NCBI GenBank assembly: GCA_965651815.1
Contig: CBFGTJ010000147.1
Coordinates: 1 to 7,968, forward strand
Source of the DNA: CBFGTJ01 sp965651815
Lineage (GTDB): Bacteria > Actinomycetota > Acidimicrobiia > Acidimicrobiales > Microtrichaceae
DNA: 7,968 nt
Direction: 5' to 3'
The first letter of the stretch is position 1. Every line of letters begins with the position of its first letter. A model generated the notes under the pieces. The model had not been told where the DNA came from and searched no databases. It was given only the letters and a program-made list of their open reading frames with translations. The translations under genes were made by a program, and so were the position numbers. Shown here piece by piece: positions 1 to 6,342 of the stretch.

Positions 1-1290
1 ACCGAGCTGCGCTACCTCCTCGGCCGGTCCGGCGCCCGCATCGCCATCGTTCCCGGTGCGGACGCCAAGCGCGATCCCGTCGGCGTCGTCCGGGAGCTCC
101 GCCCCGAGCTGCCGGAGCTGCGCGCCGTCGGCGGCATCGGCGCCGAGGGCACCGACTTCGACGTCATCGACGTCGCGACCCGGGTCGAGGCCGGCCTCGT
201 GCGCACCCAGGACCCGGACGACCCCCGGTACGTGATGGTCACCTCGGGCACGACCGGGGTGCCGCGCATGTCGTTGTGGACCGACAACAACCTGTGGGCC
301 TTCATGGAGGCCTACATCGACTGCGCCGACCTCCAGCCCGCCAGCGTGTCGGTCGGCCTGGCCCCCGCGAGCACGGGCGCCATCGGCTACGTCTACCCGG
401 TGCTGGCCCCGCTGCTCGTGGGCAGCACCTCGGTGCTGCTCGAGCGCTGGTCACCGGCGGCCGCGCTCGACCTCGTCGAGCGGGAGCAGCCCCAGGCGAT
501 CACCGCGGTGCCCACCCAGCTGGTGAAGATCCTCCAGGAGCCGTCGCTCGAGCAGCGCGACCTGACCTCGGTGCGCGTGGTCACCAACGCCGGTGCCGCG
601 ATGCCCCAGGACGCGGCGGAGGAGATCGAGCGCATCTTCGGCGCCCGCACCCAGGTGGTGTACGGCGCGACCGACGGGGGAGTGCCGGCGATGACCCGGC
701 TCGACGACCCCAAGGAGAAGCGGCACACCACCGTCGGGCGCATCCTGCCGCACGCCGAGGTGCGCATCGTCGACCCCGACGGGGAGGAGGTGCCCCGCGG
801 CGAGCGGGGCGAGATCTGGTGGCGCGGCCCGATCAAGCACCTCGGGTACCTCAACGAGCCCGAGATGACCGACGCCGCGTTCCACGGCGACGGCTGGTAC
901 CGCTCCGGCGACCTCGGGGTCGTCGACGAGGACGGCTACCTCAGCGTGGTCGGCCGCGTGAAGGACCTGATCATCCGGGGCGGCCAGAACATCAGCCCCA
1001 CCGAGATCGAGGCCGCGGTCGCGAAGCACGACGCGGTCGCGGACGTCGCGGTCGTGGGCCTGCCCGACCCCGTGTACGGCGAGCGGGTGTGCGCGTGCGT
1101 CGAGCTGCGGCCCGGTCGCACGCTCGAGTTCGAAGAGCTCGTCGCGTTCCTCCGCGCGGGAGGCCTCACGACCTACAAGCTGCCCGAGCGCCTCGAGGTG
1201 TTCCCCGAGCTGCCCAAGAGCGCCGGCGGCAAGATCAGCAAGGTCGAGCTGCGCCAGCTCGTGCTGGACCGGGAGGGCGACGGTGGCTGA
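1..1290 (+). CDS. AMP-forming acyl-CoA ligase (ligase 1), 5'-truncated by the window edge
   Basis: Class I adenylate-forming enzyme, expected to activate a carboxylic acid with ATP and load it onto CoA. The frame is open from base 1 and 429 residues are visible. The family usually has 500-550, so roughly the first 100 are outside the window. An internal GTG at 199 is not the true start because the homologous sequence continues upstream of it. Motifs by window codon: phosphate loop TSGTTG at 81-86, YGATD at 221-225, SGD with the ribose-binding Asp at 302-304, hinge region GRVKDLIIRGGQN at about 318-330, and the C-terminal catalytic Lys at 411 in AGGKISK. Two positions are unusual. The Lys after the phosphate loop is Arg (VPR), and the Glu of the usual YGxTE is Asp. 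Both are conservative changes, so the enzyme is probably active. The SnoaL-like gene overlaps its end by 8 bases, so the two are very likely co-translated. The acid substrate is unknown. Confidence 0.93.
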   Translation, partial: TELRYLLGRSGARIAIVPGADAKRDPVGVVRELRPELPELRAVGGIGAEGTDFDVIDVATRVEAGLVRTQDPDDPRYVMVTSGTTGVPRMSLWTDNNLWAFMEAYIDCADLQPASVSVGLAPASTGAIGYVYPVLAPLLVGSTSVLLERWSPAAALDLVEREQPQAITAVPTQLVKILQEPSLEQRDLTSVRVVTNAGAAMPQDAAEEIERIFGARTQVVYGATDGGVPAMTRLDDPKEKRHTTVGRILPHAEVRIVDPDGEEVPRGERGEIWWRGPIKHLGYLNEPEMTDAAFHGDGWYRSGDLGVVDEDGYLSVVGRVKDLIIRGGQNISPTEIEAAVAKHDAVADVAVVGLPDPVYGERVCACVELRPGRTLEFEELVAFLRAGGLTTYKLPERLEVFPELPKSAGGKISKVELRQLVLDREGDGG

Positions 1291-1660
1291 CCACGAGGCG
1301 ATGATCCGCCGCTACTTCGATGCGCTGGAGTGCTTCGACGTGGACGAGGTGCTCGAGTGCTTCACGCCCGACGCGCTCTACTCGCACCCGCCGTACCGCA
1401 CCGAGGGGCCCGGCGCCCCGCGCCACGAGAGCAGGGGGCTGGACGAGCTGCGCGCCCTGATGGAGCGGCGCGGCAAGCGGTCGGTCATCCACGACATCGA
1501 CGTCGTCGCCTCCAAGGGCGACGAGGCGTTCGCCGGTGGGTGGATCCGGGACGGCGACGAGGTCGTGGGCTCGTGGGTCTCGCGCATCCGGTTCGCGCCG
1601 GACGGGCGGATGTCCCGCTACGTGGCCTACGCGAGCGTGCCCGCGGCAGCCAGGGAGTAG
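1283..1660 (+). CDS. SnoaL-like / NTF2-like small protein
   Basis: A 125-residue protein with the look of the SnoaL/NTF2 cone fold. An N-terminal helix (MIRRYFDAL, residues 7-15) is followed by a DVDEVLECFTPDALYSHPPY stretch. The C-terminal half alternates strands rich in W, V and R. The fold includes polyketide cyclases, ketosteroid isomerases, dehydratases and non-catalytic binding proteins, so fold alone does not give a reaction. The GTG start at 1283 is chosen because GGGAGG at 1271-1276 lies 6 bases upstream. It also gives a full N-terminal helix, whereas the ATG at 1301 would cut the protein at residue 7. It overlaps ligase 1 by 8 bases, which suggests translational coupling and a role linked to that ligase's substrate or product. 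The acidic and histidine residues near 32-50 could be pocket residues, but that is a guess. Confidence 0.85.
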   Translation: MADHEAMIRRYFDALECFDVDEVLECFTPDALYSHPPYRTEGPGAPRHESRGLDELRALMERRGKRSVIHDIDVVASKGDEAFAGGWIRDGDEVVGSWVSRIRFAPDGRMSRYVAYASVPAAARE

Positions 1661-1710
1661 CAGCGTCGGGGCCCGGCTCGGCGAGCACCTGGCCACGGCG
1701 TGGGAATTCC

Positions 1711-1741
1711 GTCACAAGCCTGACAATCATGCATATAGAAT
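1711..1741 (+). promoter_or_regulatory. AT-rich promoter/operator before the hydroxyacid dehydrogenase gene
   Basis: This element is AT-rich within very GC-rich surroundings. A -10-like TATAGA lies at 1734-1739 (or TAGAAT at 1736-1741). GTCACA sits 17 bases upstream as a weak -35. The ATG is at 1749, so transcription starting 6-8 bases after the -10 would begin at or next to the start codon. ACAA, CTGACA, ATG and TATAG occur at the same spacing as in the element at 6233-6263. GTCA (1711-1714) and TGAC (1721-1724) also form a short inverted repeat. No terminator was recognised in 1661-1710. Confidence 0.6.
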
Positions 1742-1748
1742 CCGTCCC

Positions 1749-2690
1749 ATGACGGACGATCGGGGCGGATCGCTCCCCAGTGTCGCCGGCCTCCCGGTCG
1801 CGGTGCTGGGACTGGGCAGCATCGGGGGACGGATGGCGGCGCGCCTCCTGGCAGCGGGGGCCGACCTGTCGGTCTGGAACCGCTCGCCCGGGCGCGCCGA
1901 GCCGCTGGCCGCGGACGGGGCCCGAGTGGCGCCGAGCCCCGCGGCGGCCGGCGAAGGCGCCGAGGTCGCGGTGCTCGCGCTCACCGACGACGCCGCGGTG
2001 CGCGCGGTGGTGACCGGCGAGGGCGGCCTCCTGCAGGCCGAGCGCCCGCCGAAGCTCGTCGTGGACACCTCCACGACGCACCCCGACACCGCGCGCGAGC
2101 TCGCGCAGGCGTGCAGCGACCGGGGCGTGCACTTCATCGACTCGCCCCTCACCGGCGGCGCCGCGAAGGCCGAGGACGGCACGCTCACGCTGATGTGCGG
2201 CGGCGACGAGACCGCGGTGGACGAGGCGCGCCGGGTGCTCGCCCACCTCGCGACGAAGGTCCTGTACATGGGCCCGAGCGGCGCCGGCCAGACCACGAAG
2301 GCGGTCAACCAGGTCATCCTCGCCGGCAGCCTGCTCGGCGTGTCCGAGGGCGTCGCGATGGCGGAGGCCGCCGGGCTCGACGTGGAGTCGGTGTTGGCCG
2401 CCCTGCAGGACGGTGCGGCGGCGTCGTGGGTGCTCTCGAGCAGGGGCAGCTGGATGGCGCGGCGCGACTTCCCGCCCGCCGGACGCCTCGCGCTGCACCA
2501 CAAGGACCTGCGGATCGCCCTCGACCTCGCCCGCAGCGTCGACCAGCGCCTGCCCGGCGCGGAGCTGGTGGCGGCGATGGAGGGCGACCTGATCGAGGCC
2601 GGGCGCGGCGACGACGACGTGAGCGCCCTGGTCACCCACCTCCGACCCGACGCCCCTGGCGACCAGGAGAACCCGTGCGCAAGTACCTGA
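1749..2690 (+). CDS. NAD(P)-dependent beta-hydroxyacid dehydrogenase (3-hydroxyisobutyrate dehydrogenase / GarR-like family)
   Basis: Interconverts a 3-hydroxyacid and its semialdehyde using NAD(P), in the cytoplasm. At 313 residues it is normal for a family of about 290-300. The N-terminal Rossmann domain opens with VAVLGLGSIG, with GxGxxG at residues 21-26. The substrate-binding stretch DSPLTGG is at 131-137. The catalytic Lys is 184 in GAGQTTKAVNQ, followed by Asn187 and Gln188. A second conserved Lys is 252 in HHKDL. The KxxNQ pattern resembles tartronate-semialdehyde reductases more than the KxxNN of classical 3-hydroxyisobutyrate dehydrogenases, but this is not enough to assign a substrate. 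The ATG at 1749 is chosen because homology begins just after it. No ribosome binding site precedes it, and the -10 element ends 9 bases before it, so the mRNA is probably leaderless. The next ligase gene overlaps its end by 16 bases. Confidence 0.9.
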   Translation: MTDDRGGSLPSVAGLPVAVLGLGSIGGRMAARLLAAGADLSVWNRSPGRAEPLAADGARVAPSPAAAGEGAEVAVLALTDDAAVRAVVTGEGGLLQAERPPKLVVDTSTTHPDTARELAQACSDRGVHFIDSPLTGGAAKAEDGTLTLMCGGDETAVDEARRVLAHLATKVLYMGPSGAGQTTKAVNQVILAGSLLGVSEGVAMAEAAGLDVESVLAALQDGAAASWVLSSRGSWMARRDFPPAGRLALHHKDLRIALDLARSVDQRLPGAELVAAMEGDLIEAGRGDDDVSALVTHLRPDAPGDQENPCAST

Positions 2691-4288
2691 CGATCCACAC
2701 GCCGGCCGACCACCGCTACCACCGGACGGGGGAGTGGCGCGAGGACACGCTGCTGTCGATCCTCGCCGGCCACGCCGAGCGCCACGGCGACCGGGTCAGC
2801 CTGGTCGGCGACGGGATGGAGCTCACCCATGCCGAGGCGCTGCGGGCGGTGCGGCGCATCGCGGGGCACCTCACCGACCGGGGCATCGGCGCGGGCGACC
2901 CGGTGGTCGTCCAGCTCGCGAACGGCCCGCTGTTCGCGCTCGCGAACATCGCGTGCAGCGCCGCCGGCGGCGTGCTCGTGCCGACGCCGCTGGGGTTGGG
3001 CCCGAGCGAGCTGGCCGCGGTGCTCGACCGGATCGACCCGGTGCTGGTCGTCACCGACGCCGCGGACCGTGGCCAGGACGACGTCCTCGCGGTCTACCGG
3101 CGCCACGGCGTGCCGCTGCTCGAGCGGGAGGAGCTGCGGTCCATCGTCGAGGACCCCGCCGTGCCGGGCTGGGACGTGGCGGACTCCACGACCAGCGCGG
3201 ACGACATCCTCGACCTGATGTTCACCTCGGGCACGACCGGCGCGCCCAAGGGGATCCTCAACACGACGAACTCGAAGTTCAGCGCGCTGCGGCCGTTCGT
3301 CGAGGCCTTCGCGCTGGGGCCCGACGACGCCTGGCTCGTCGTCCTGCCGATGACCCACAACGGCGGGTGGCTCTACGGCTACCTGGCCGCGCTGCAGAGC
3401 GGAGCGCCCTCGTACTTCCAGCAGCGCTTCGTCCCCGCCGAGACGCTGCGGCTCTTCCGCGAGCACGGGATCCGCGAGGTGTTCCTCACCCCCACCCACG
3501 CCGTCGACCTCCTCGACGCGGTGCAGGCGGGGGAGGAGCCGCCGACGACGCTGCGCCACGTCTTCCTGGGCGCCTCGGACGCGAGCCCGGAGCTGAAGCA
3601 GCGCATCCGCGAGGTGCTCGGCGCGGAGCCGGTCAGCCTCTACGGCGCCACCGAGAACCAGGCCGCCACCTTCGTGCCGCCGGGCACCCCCCGCGAGCTG
3701 GCCGACACCACCGTCGGGCGCGCGTGCCCCGGCGTGGAGGTCGCCGTCTTCGGCGGCGAGGACCGCTCCGAGCAGCTCCCCCCGGGCGAGGTCGGCGAGG
3801 TCGGCACCCGTGGGCCCAACACGTTCGCGGGCTACTTCGACGACCAGGTGCAGACGTTCGCGGCGTTCAACCGCGACGGCTGGTACTTCGCGGGCGACCG
3901 CGGCTACCTCGACGAGCACGGGTACCTGCACCTGCGCGGACGCTCGAAGGAGCTCATCATCCGCGGCGGGCGCAACATCGTCCCGGCCGACGTGGAGGAC
4001 GTGCTGTCGGACCACCCGCTGGTCGAGCGGGTGGCGGCGGTCGGGCTGCCCGACGAGCGCCTCGGCGAGGTGGTCTGCGCGGTCGTCATCCCCCGCGGCG
4101 ACGGCCCGCACCTCGAGGACCTCGTCGAGCACCTGCGGCGCAAGGAGATCGGCTCCTACCTCTGGCCGCAGGCGCTGCTGCAGGTGGACGACTTCCCGCG
4201 CACCGACGCCGGCAAGGTGAAGCGCCGCGACCTCAGGGAGGCGGCCCTGGCGGCCGCCCGGGACGGACGGCTCGAGGTCGCGGGCTGA
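2675..4288 (+). CDS. AMP-forming acyl-CoA ligase (ligase 2), complete
   Basis: Class I adenylate-forming enzyme of 537 residues, a typical full length, expected to make an acyl-CoA from an acid, ATP and CoA. The GTG start at 2675 follows AGGAG at 2665-2669 by 5 bases and gives an N-terminus of VRKYLTIHTPADHRYHRTGEW. The short Y..TGEW..DTLL lead-in resembles those of some cyclohexanecarboxylate- and aryl-CoA ligases, a weak hint of a cyclic or aromatic acid. Motifs: TSGTTGAPKG at 184-193, YGATE at 323-327, the ribose-binding Asp at 408 (in AGD, where S/TGD is more usual), hinge Arg at 423 in GRSKELIIRGG, and the C-terminal catalytic Lys at 514 in DAGKVKRR. All key residues are present. It differs clearly from ligase 1 in length of the active-site loops and in the HNGGWLYGY segment, so it is not a recent duplicate. 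It overlaps the dehydrogenase gene by 16 bases and shares its operon. Confidence 0.93.
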   Translation: MRKYLTIHTPADHRYHRTGEWREDTLLSILAGHAERHGDRVSLVGDGMELTHAEALRAVRRIAGHLTDRGIGAGDPVVVQLANGPLFALANIACSAAGGVLVPTPLGLGPSELAAVLDRIDPVLVVTDAADRGQDDVLAVYRRHGVPLLEREELRSIVEDPAVPGWDVADSTTSADDILDLMFTSGTTGAPKGILNTTNSKFSALRPFVEAFALGPDDAWLVVLPMTHNGGWLYGYLAALQSGAPSYFQQRFVPAETLRLFREHGIREVFLTPTHAVDLLDAVQAGEEPPTTLRHVFLGASDASPELKQRIREVLGAEPVSLYGATENQAATFVPPGTPRELADTTVGRACPGVEVAVFGGEDRSEQLPPGEVGEVGTRGPNTFAGYFDDQVQTFAAFNRDGWYFAGDRGYLDEHGYLHLRGRSKELIIRGGRNIVPADVEDVLSDHPLVERVAAVGLPDERLGEVVCAVVIPRGDGPHLEDLVEHLRRKEIGSYLWPQALLQVDDFPRTDAGKVKRRDLREAALAAARDGRLEVAG

Positions 4289-4297
4289 CCGGGGGCG

Positions 4298-4337
4298 CGG
4301 GGCGTCCCCGACGGGCCCGCACCCGTAGCGCGGCCCG
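4298..4337. terminator. Possible GC-rich hairpins between convergent genes
   Basis: The 52-base gap between the ligase 2 stop and the Dabb gene stop holds two perfect short inverted repeats. CGGGG (4298-4302) pairs with CCCCG (4306-4310) across a 3-base loop. CGGGCC (4312-4317) pairs with GGCCCG (4332-4337) across a 14-base loop. Neither is followed by a T-run on either strand, so this is not a classical intrinsic terminator. In DNA this GC-rich such repeats arise easily by chance. Position between convergent operons is the main support. Confidence 0.3.
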
Positions 4338-4340
4338 GGC

Positions 4341-4631
4341 TCAGGGCACCTCGAACTGCACCCGCGAGACCTCCGCGATCACCCGCGGGGCCAGCTCCGC
4401 TCGGATCCGGAGGTGCTCCGGGGCGCGGTCGTAGGCGCGGTACGCCTCGACGTCGTCGAAGTCCGCGACCACCGCGTAGTCCCAGTTCCCCTCGAGCACG
4501 CCGAGGTCGGTGCCGCAGTGCAGGGCGCGCATGCCCGGCACCGAGACCGAGCGGACGGCGGCGATGAACTCCTCGAGGTCGCTCGGGTCGACGTCGTCGA
4601 CGAAGCGGGCGGTCAGCACGTGGCGGATCAT
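4341..4631 (-). CDS. Dabb-family (stress-responsive A/B barrel) small protein
   Basis: A 96-residue protein with the features of the Dabb family. It opens with MIRHVLTARF, a first strand with a conserved His at position 4. A helix of acidic and hydrophobic residues follows (DPSDLEEFIAAVRSV). Next is a WDYAVVADFDDVEAYRAY strand-helix, and then PEHLRI near residue 73. Members form dimeric ferredoxin-like barrels. Some are cyclases or carry out degradative steps, and many have no known function. The ATG at 4631 is supported by GGAGG about 5 bases upstream. The same frame stays open far upstream, but that part lies antisense-free inside the aldehyde dehydrogenase gene in a different frame and is arginine-rich nonsense. 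Only 14 bases separate it from the aldehyde dehydrogenase stop, so the two form an operon. The pairing suggests it works on, or binds, a compound in that enzyme's pathway. Confidence 0.87.
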   Translation of the reverse strand: MIRHVLTARFVDDVDPSDLEEFIAAVRSVSVPGMRALHCGTDLGVLEGNWDYAVVADFDDVEAYRAYDRAPEHLRIRAELAPRVIAEVSRVQFEVP

Positions 4632-4645
4632 CAGGGCCTCCGACC

Positions 4646-6151
4646 TCAGCCGAGCACGTGCTCGGGGTCGTTGATCGTCTTGAGCTCGGTGTACTCCTCG
4701 ATGCCCTCGGGCCCGTACTGGCGGCCGATGCCGCTCTGCTTGTAGCCGCCGAAGGGCGCCGCGAGGTTCGACGCGAAGCAGTTGATGCTGAAGGTGCCCG
4801 CCTCGACCGCGGTCGCCACGGCCGCGGCGCGGCCGGCGTCCTCGGTGAACACGGCGCCGTGCAGCCCGTAGACGGAGTCGTTCGCGATCGCGACGGCCTC
4901 GTCGTCGTCCCCGTCGTAGGGGATCACCGACAGCACCGGACCGAACACCTCCTCGCGGGCGACCTCCATCGACGGCGTGACGCCGGTGAGCACGGTCGGC
5001 TCCACGAAGTGCCCCTTCGGGAGGAGGGCGGGCCGGCCGCCGCCCGTGGCCACGGTCGCGCCCTCGGCCACCGCCCGCTCGATGAACCCGAGCACCCGCT
5101 CGTGCTGCCGCGCGGAGATCAGCGGGCCCGTCGTCGTGTCGGTCGACCACGGGTCGCCGAGCACGAGGGAGCCCGCGGCGGCGACGATCGCGTCGACCAC
5201 CTCGTCGTGGCGCGACCGGTGCACGACCAGTCGGGTGAGCGCATTGCACATCTGGCCCGCGGAGCCGAACGCGCCGGGCGTCATCGAGCGCACGACCTTG
5301 TCGAGGTCGGCGTCGGGCAGCACCACCGCCGCGGACTTCCCGCCGAGCTCGAAGTGCCCGCGCACGAGCCGGTCGCCGCAGATGGCGGCGATGTGGCGGC
5401 CGGTCGCGGTGCTGCCGGTGAAGCTGACCTTGTCGATGCCGGGGTGGCGGACGAGGTGCTCACCGACCTCGCGCCCGGCGGGGACCACGCTGACGACGCC
5501 GTCGGGGATCCCGGCCGCGGCGACCGCCTCCGCGATCACGAACCCGGTCGCGGGCGCCTCGACCGGCGGCTTGAGGACCACCGTGTTCCCTGCGAGCAGC
5601 GCCGGCACCAGCTTCGCGAGGCTCAGCACGAGCGGGCCGTTCCACGGCGGGATCGCCGCCACCACCCCGACCGGCTCGCGCACGACGACCGAGTCGCCGA
5701 GGCGGGAGGTGCGGCGCTCGCGGTAGGTGACCTCGCCGGCGAGCTCGACGGTCGCCCGCACCATGTCGATCGACAGGCGCTGGGTGGCGTTCGACGCCGT
5801 GATCGGGGAGCCGACCTCCGCGGTCACCGCCGCGACCAGCCGCTCGAGCCGCGCCTCGAGCTCGTCGGCGAGGCGACCGACCGCGGCGGCGCGCTCGGCG
5901 GGCGGCACCGAGGCCCAGCGCCGGTCCGCGTGGGCCGCGCGGGCCGCTGCCACGGCCCGGTCGATGTCACCGGTGGTGGCCAGCGGAAACGTGGTGACCG
6001 GGTCCTCCGTGGCGGGCGAGTGGACCGTCAGCTCCTCGGAGGATTCGGGCGCGACCCACTCTCCTCCGACGAACAGCTGGTCGAAGCGGCGAGTCGCTCC
6101 GGGCTCGTGCGGGGGGACGTGGCCGATGCCGATCATGGGGTCCGTTGCCAT
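4646..6151 (-). CDS. NAD(P)-dependent aldehyde dehydrogenase
   Basis: Oxidises an aldehyde to a carboxylic acid with NAD(P), in the cytoplasm. Its 501 residues fit the classical aldehyde dehydrogenase length. The nucleophilic Cys is residue 302 in GQMCNALTR and the general-base Glu is residue 268 in FELGGKS, which matches the traditional family numbering exactly. The oxyanion-hole Asn is residue 171 in PPWNGP. FTGSTATG, EEVFGPVLSV and PFGGYKQSGIGRQYG are also intact. PWNGP (where PWNFP is common) and KPPVEAP (where KPSE is common) are mild variations near the substrate and cofactor sites. The ATG at 6151 is chosen because MATDPMIGIGH begins a normal N-terminal extension and GGGAGG lies about 10 bases upstream. 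The open frame continues to 6316 but only with low-complexity sequence. The Dabb gene follows 14 bases downstream. The gene is divergent from the solute-binding protein gene. Its substrate is unknown; a semialdehyde or aromatic aldehyde would suit the neighbouring CoA ligases. Confidence 0.95.
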   Translation of the reverse strand: MATDPMIGIGHVPPHEPGATRRFDQLFVGGEWVAPESSEELTVHSPATEDPVTTFPLATTGDIDRAVAAARAAHADRRWASVPPAERAAAVGRLADELEARLERLVAAVTAEVGSPITASNATQRLSIDMVRATVELAGEVTYRERRTSRLGDSVVVREPVGVVAAIPPWNGPLVLSLAKLVPALLAGNTVVLKPPVEAPATGFVIAEAVAAAGIPDGVVSVVPAGREVGEHLVRHPGIDKVSFTGSTATGRHIAAICGDRLVRGHFELGGKSAAVVLPDADLDKVVRSMTPGAFGSAGQMCNALTRLVVHRSRHDEVVDAIVAAAGSLVLGDPWSTDTTTGPLISARQHERVLGFIERAVAEGATVATGGGRPALLPKGHFVEPTVLTGVTPSMEVAREEVFGPVLSVIPYDGDDDEAVAIANDSVYGLHGAVFTEDAGRAAAVATAVEAGTFSINCFASNLAAPFGGYKQSGIGRQYGPEGIEEYTELKTINDPEHVLG

Positions 6152-6232
6152 AGCTTCGTGGCCTCCCGGACCGCGCGCTGCGGCCCCTCCTGGCGGCGTC
6201 CCGGCTTCCCGAGCCGCGCCCTGATCCGTACA

Positions 6233-6263
6233 TGGACAACTCTGACATTGATGATTATAGTTC
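6233..6263 (+). promoter_or_regulatory. Promoter/operator for the solute-binding protein gene, matching the element at 1711-1741
   Basis: TGGACA (6233-6238) and TATAGT (6256-6261) are separated by 17 bases. Each differs by one base from the standard housekeeping -35 (TTGACA) and -10 (TATAAT) hexamers. The element is an AT-rich island in the 191-base gap between divergent genes. Aligned without gaps to 1711-1741, 19 of 31 positions agree: ACAA, CTGACA, a T, ATG and TATAG. A start about 7 bases after the -10 would give a leader of about 75 bases before the TTG codon at 6343. Confidence 0.65.
6254..6259 (-). promoter_or_regulatory. Possible minus-strand -10 for the aldehyde dehydrogenase operon
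   Basis: Read on the minus strand these bases are TATAAT, a perfect -10 hexamer. They overlap the plus-strand -10 (TATAGT, 6256-6261) by four bases. No good -35 is seen 16-18 bases upstream on the minus strand (CCCCAA at 17), so an activator or a weak promoter is possible. A start here would give a leader of about 95 bases before the ATG at 6151. Confidence 0.35.
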
Positions 6264-6286
6264 GACGCGCTGCTCATTGGGGGCAG

Positions 6287-6314
6287 GGTGGCCGGTTCCC
6301 GACCGGGACCCACC
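6287..6314 (+). other. Hairpin in the 5' leader of the solute-binding protein mRNA
   Basis: GGTGG (6287-6291) pairs with CCACC (6310-6314). Directly inside, CCGGT (6292-6296) pairs with ACCGG (6302-6306) around the loop TCCCG. Three bases (6307-6309) bulge on the 3' side. That is ten GC-rich pairs, ending 15 bases before the ribosome binding site. It could stabilise the mRNA or modulate translation. No known riboswitch or leader-peptide pattern was recognised. Confidence 0.35.
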
Positions 6315-6342
6315 ACGGAACAATCACCAGAGGGGGAACCCC

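Noticed and set aside
199..201. GTG at 199 as the start of ligase 1
   Set aside because: The frame is open to base 1 with sequence typical of the ligase N-terminal domain. Starting at 199 would leave only 14 residues before the phosphate loop.
1711..1724. GTCA-N6-TGAC inverted repeat as a stand-alone operator
   Set aside because: Only four bases per arm, and the matching element at 6233-6246 lacks the left arm (TGGA instead of GTCA). The direct-repeat alignment is better supported.
1536..1748. A longer dehydrogenase starting at 1536
   Set aside because: The extra 71 residues overlap the SnoaL-like gene out of frame and run through the promoter element. Family similarity begins only after the ATG at 1749.
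1727..4132. Open minus-strand frame of 801 codons opposite the dehydrogenase and ligase 2
   Set aside because: The translation is low-complexity and rich in Arg, Ala, Val and His, with no recognisable motif. Long antisense frames are expected where third codon positions are almost all G or C, and the plus strand has clear conserved enzymes.
4341..5249. A 302-residue fusion protein with the Dabb domain at its C-terminus
   Set aside because: The upstream two-thirds is an out-of-frame reading of the aldehyde dehydrogenase gene. The Dabb domain has its own ATG and ribosome binding site.
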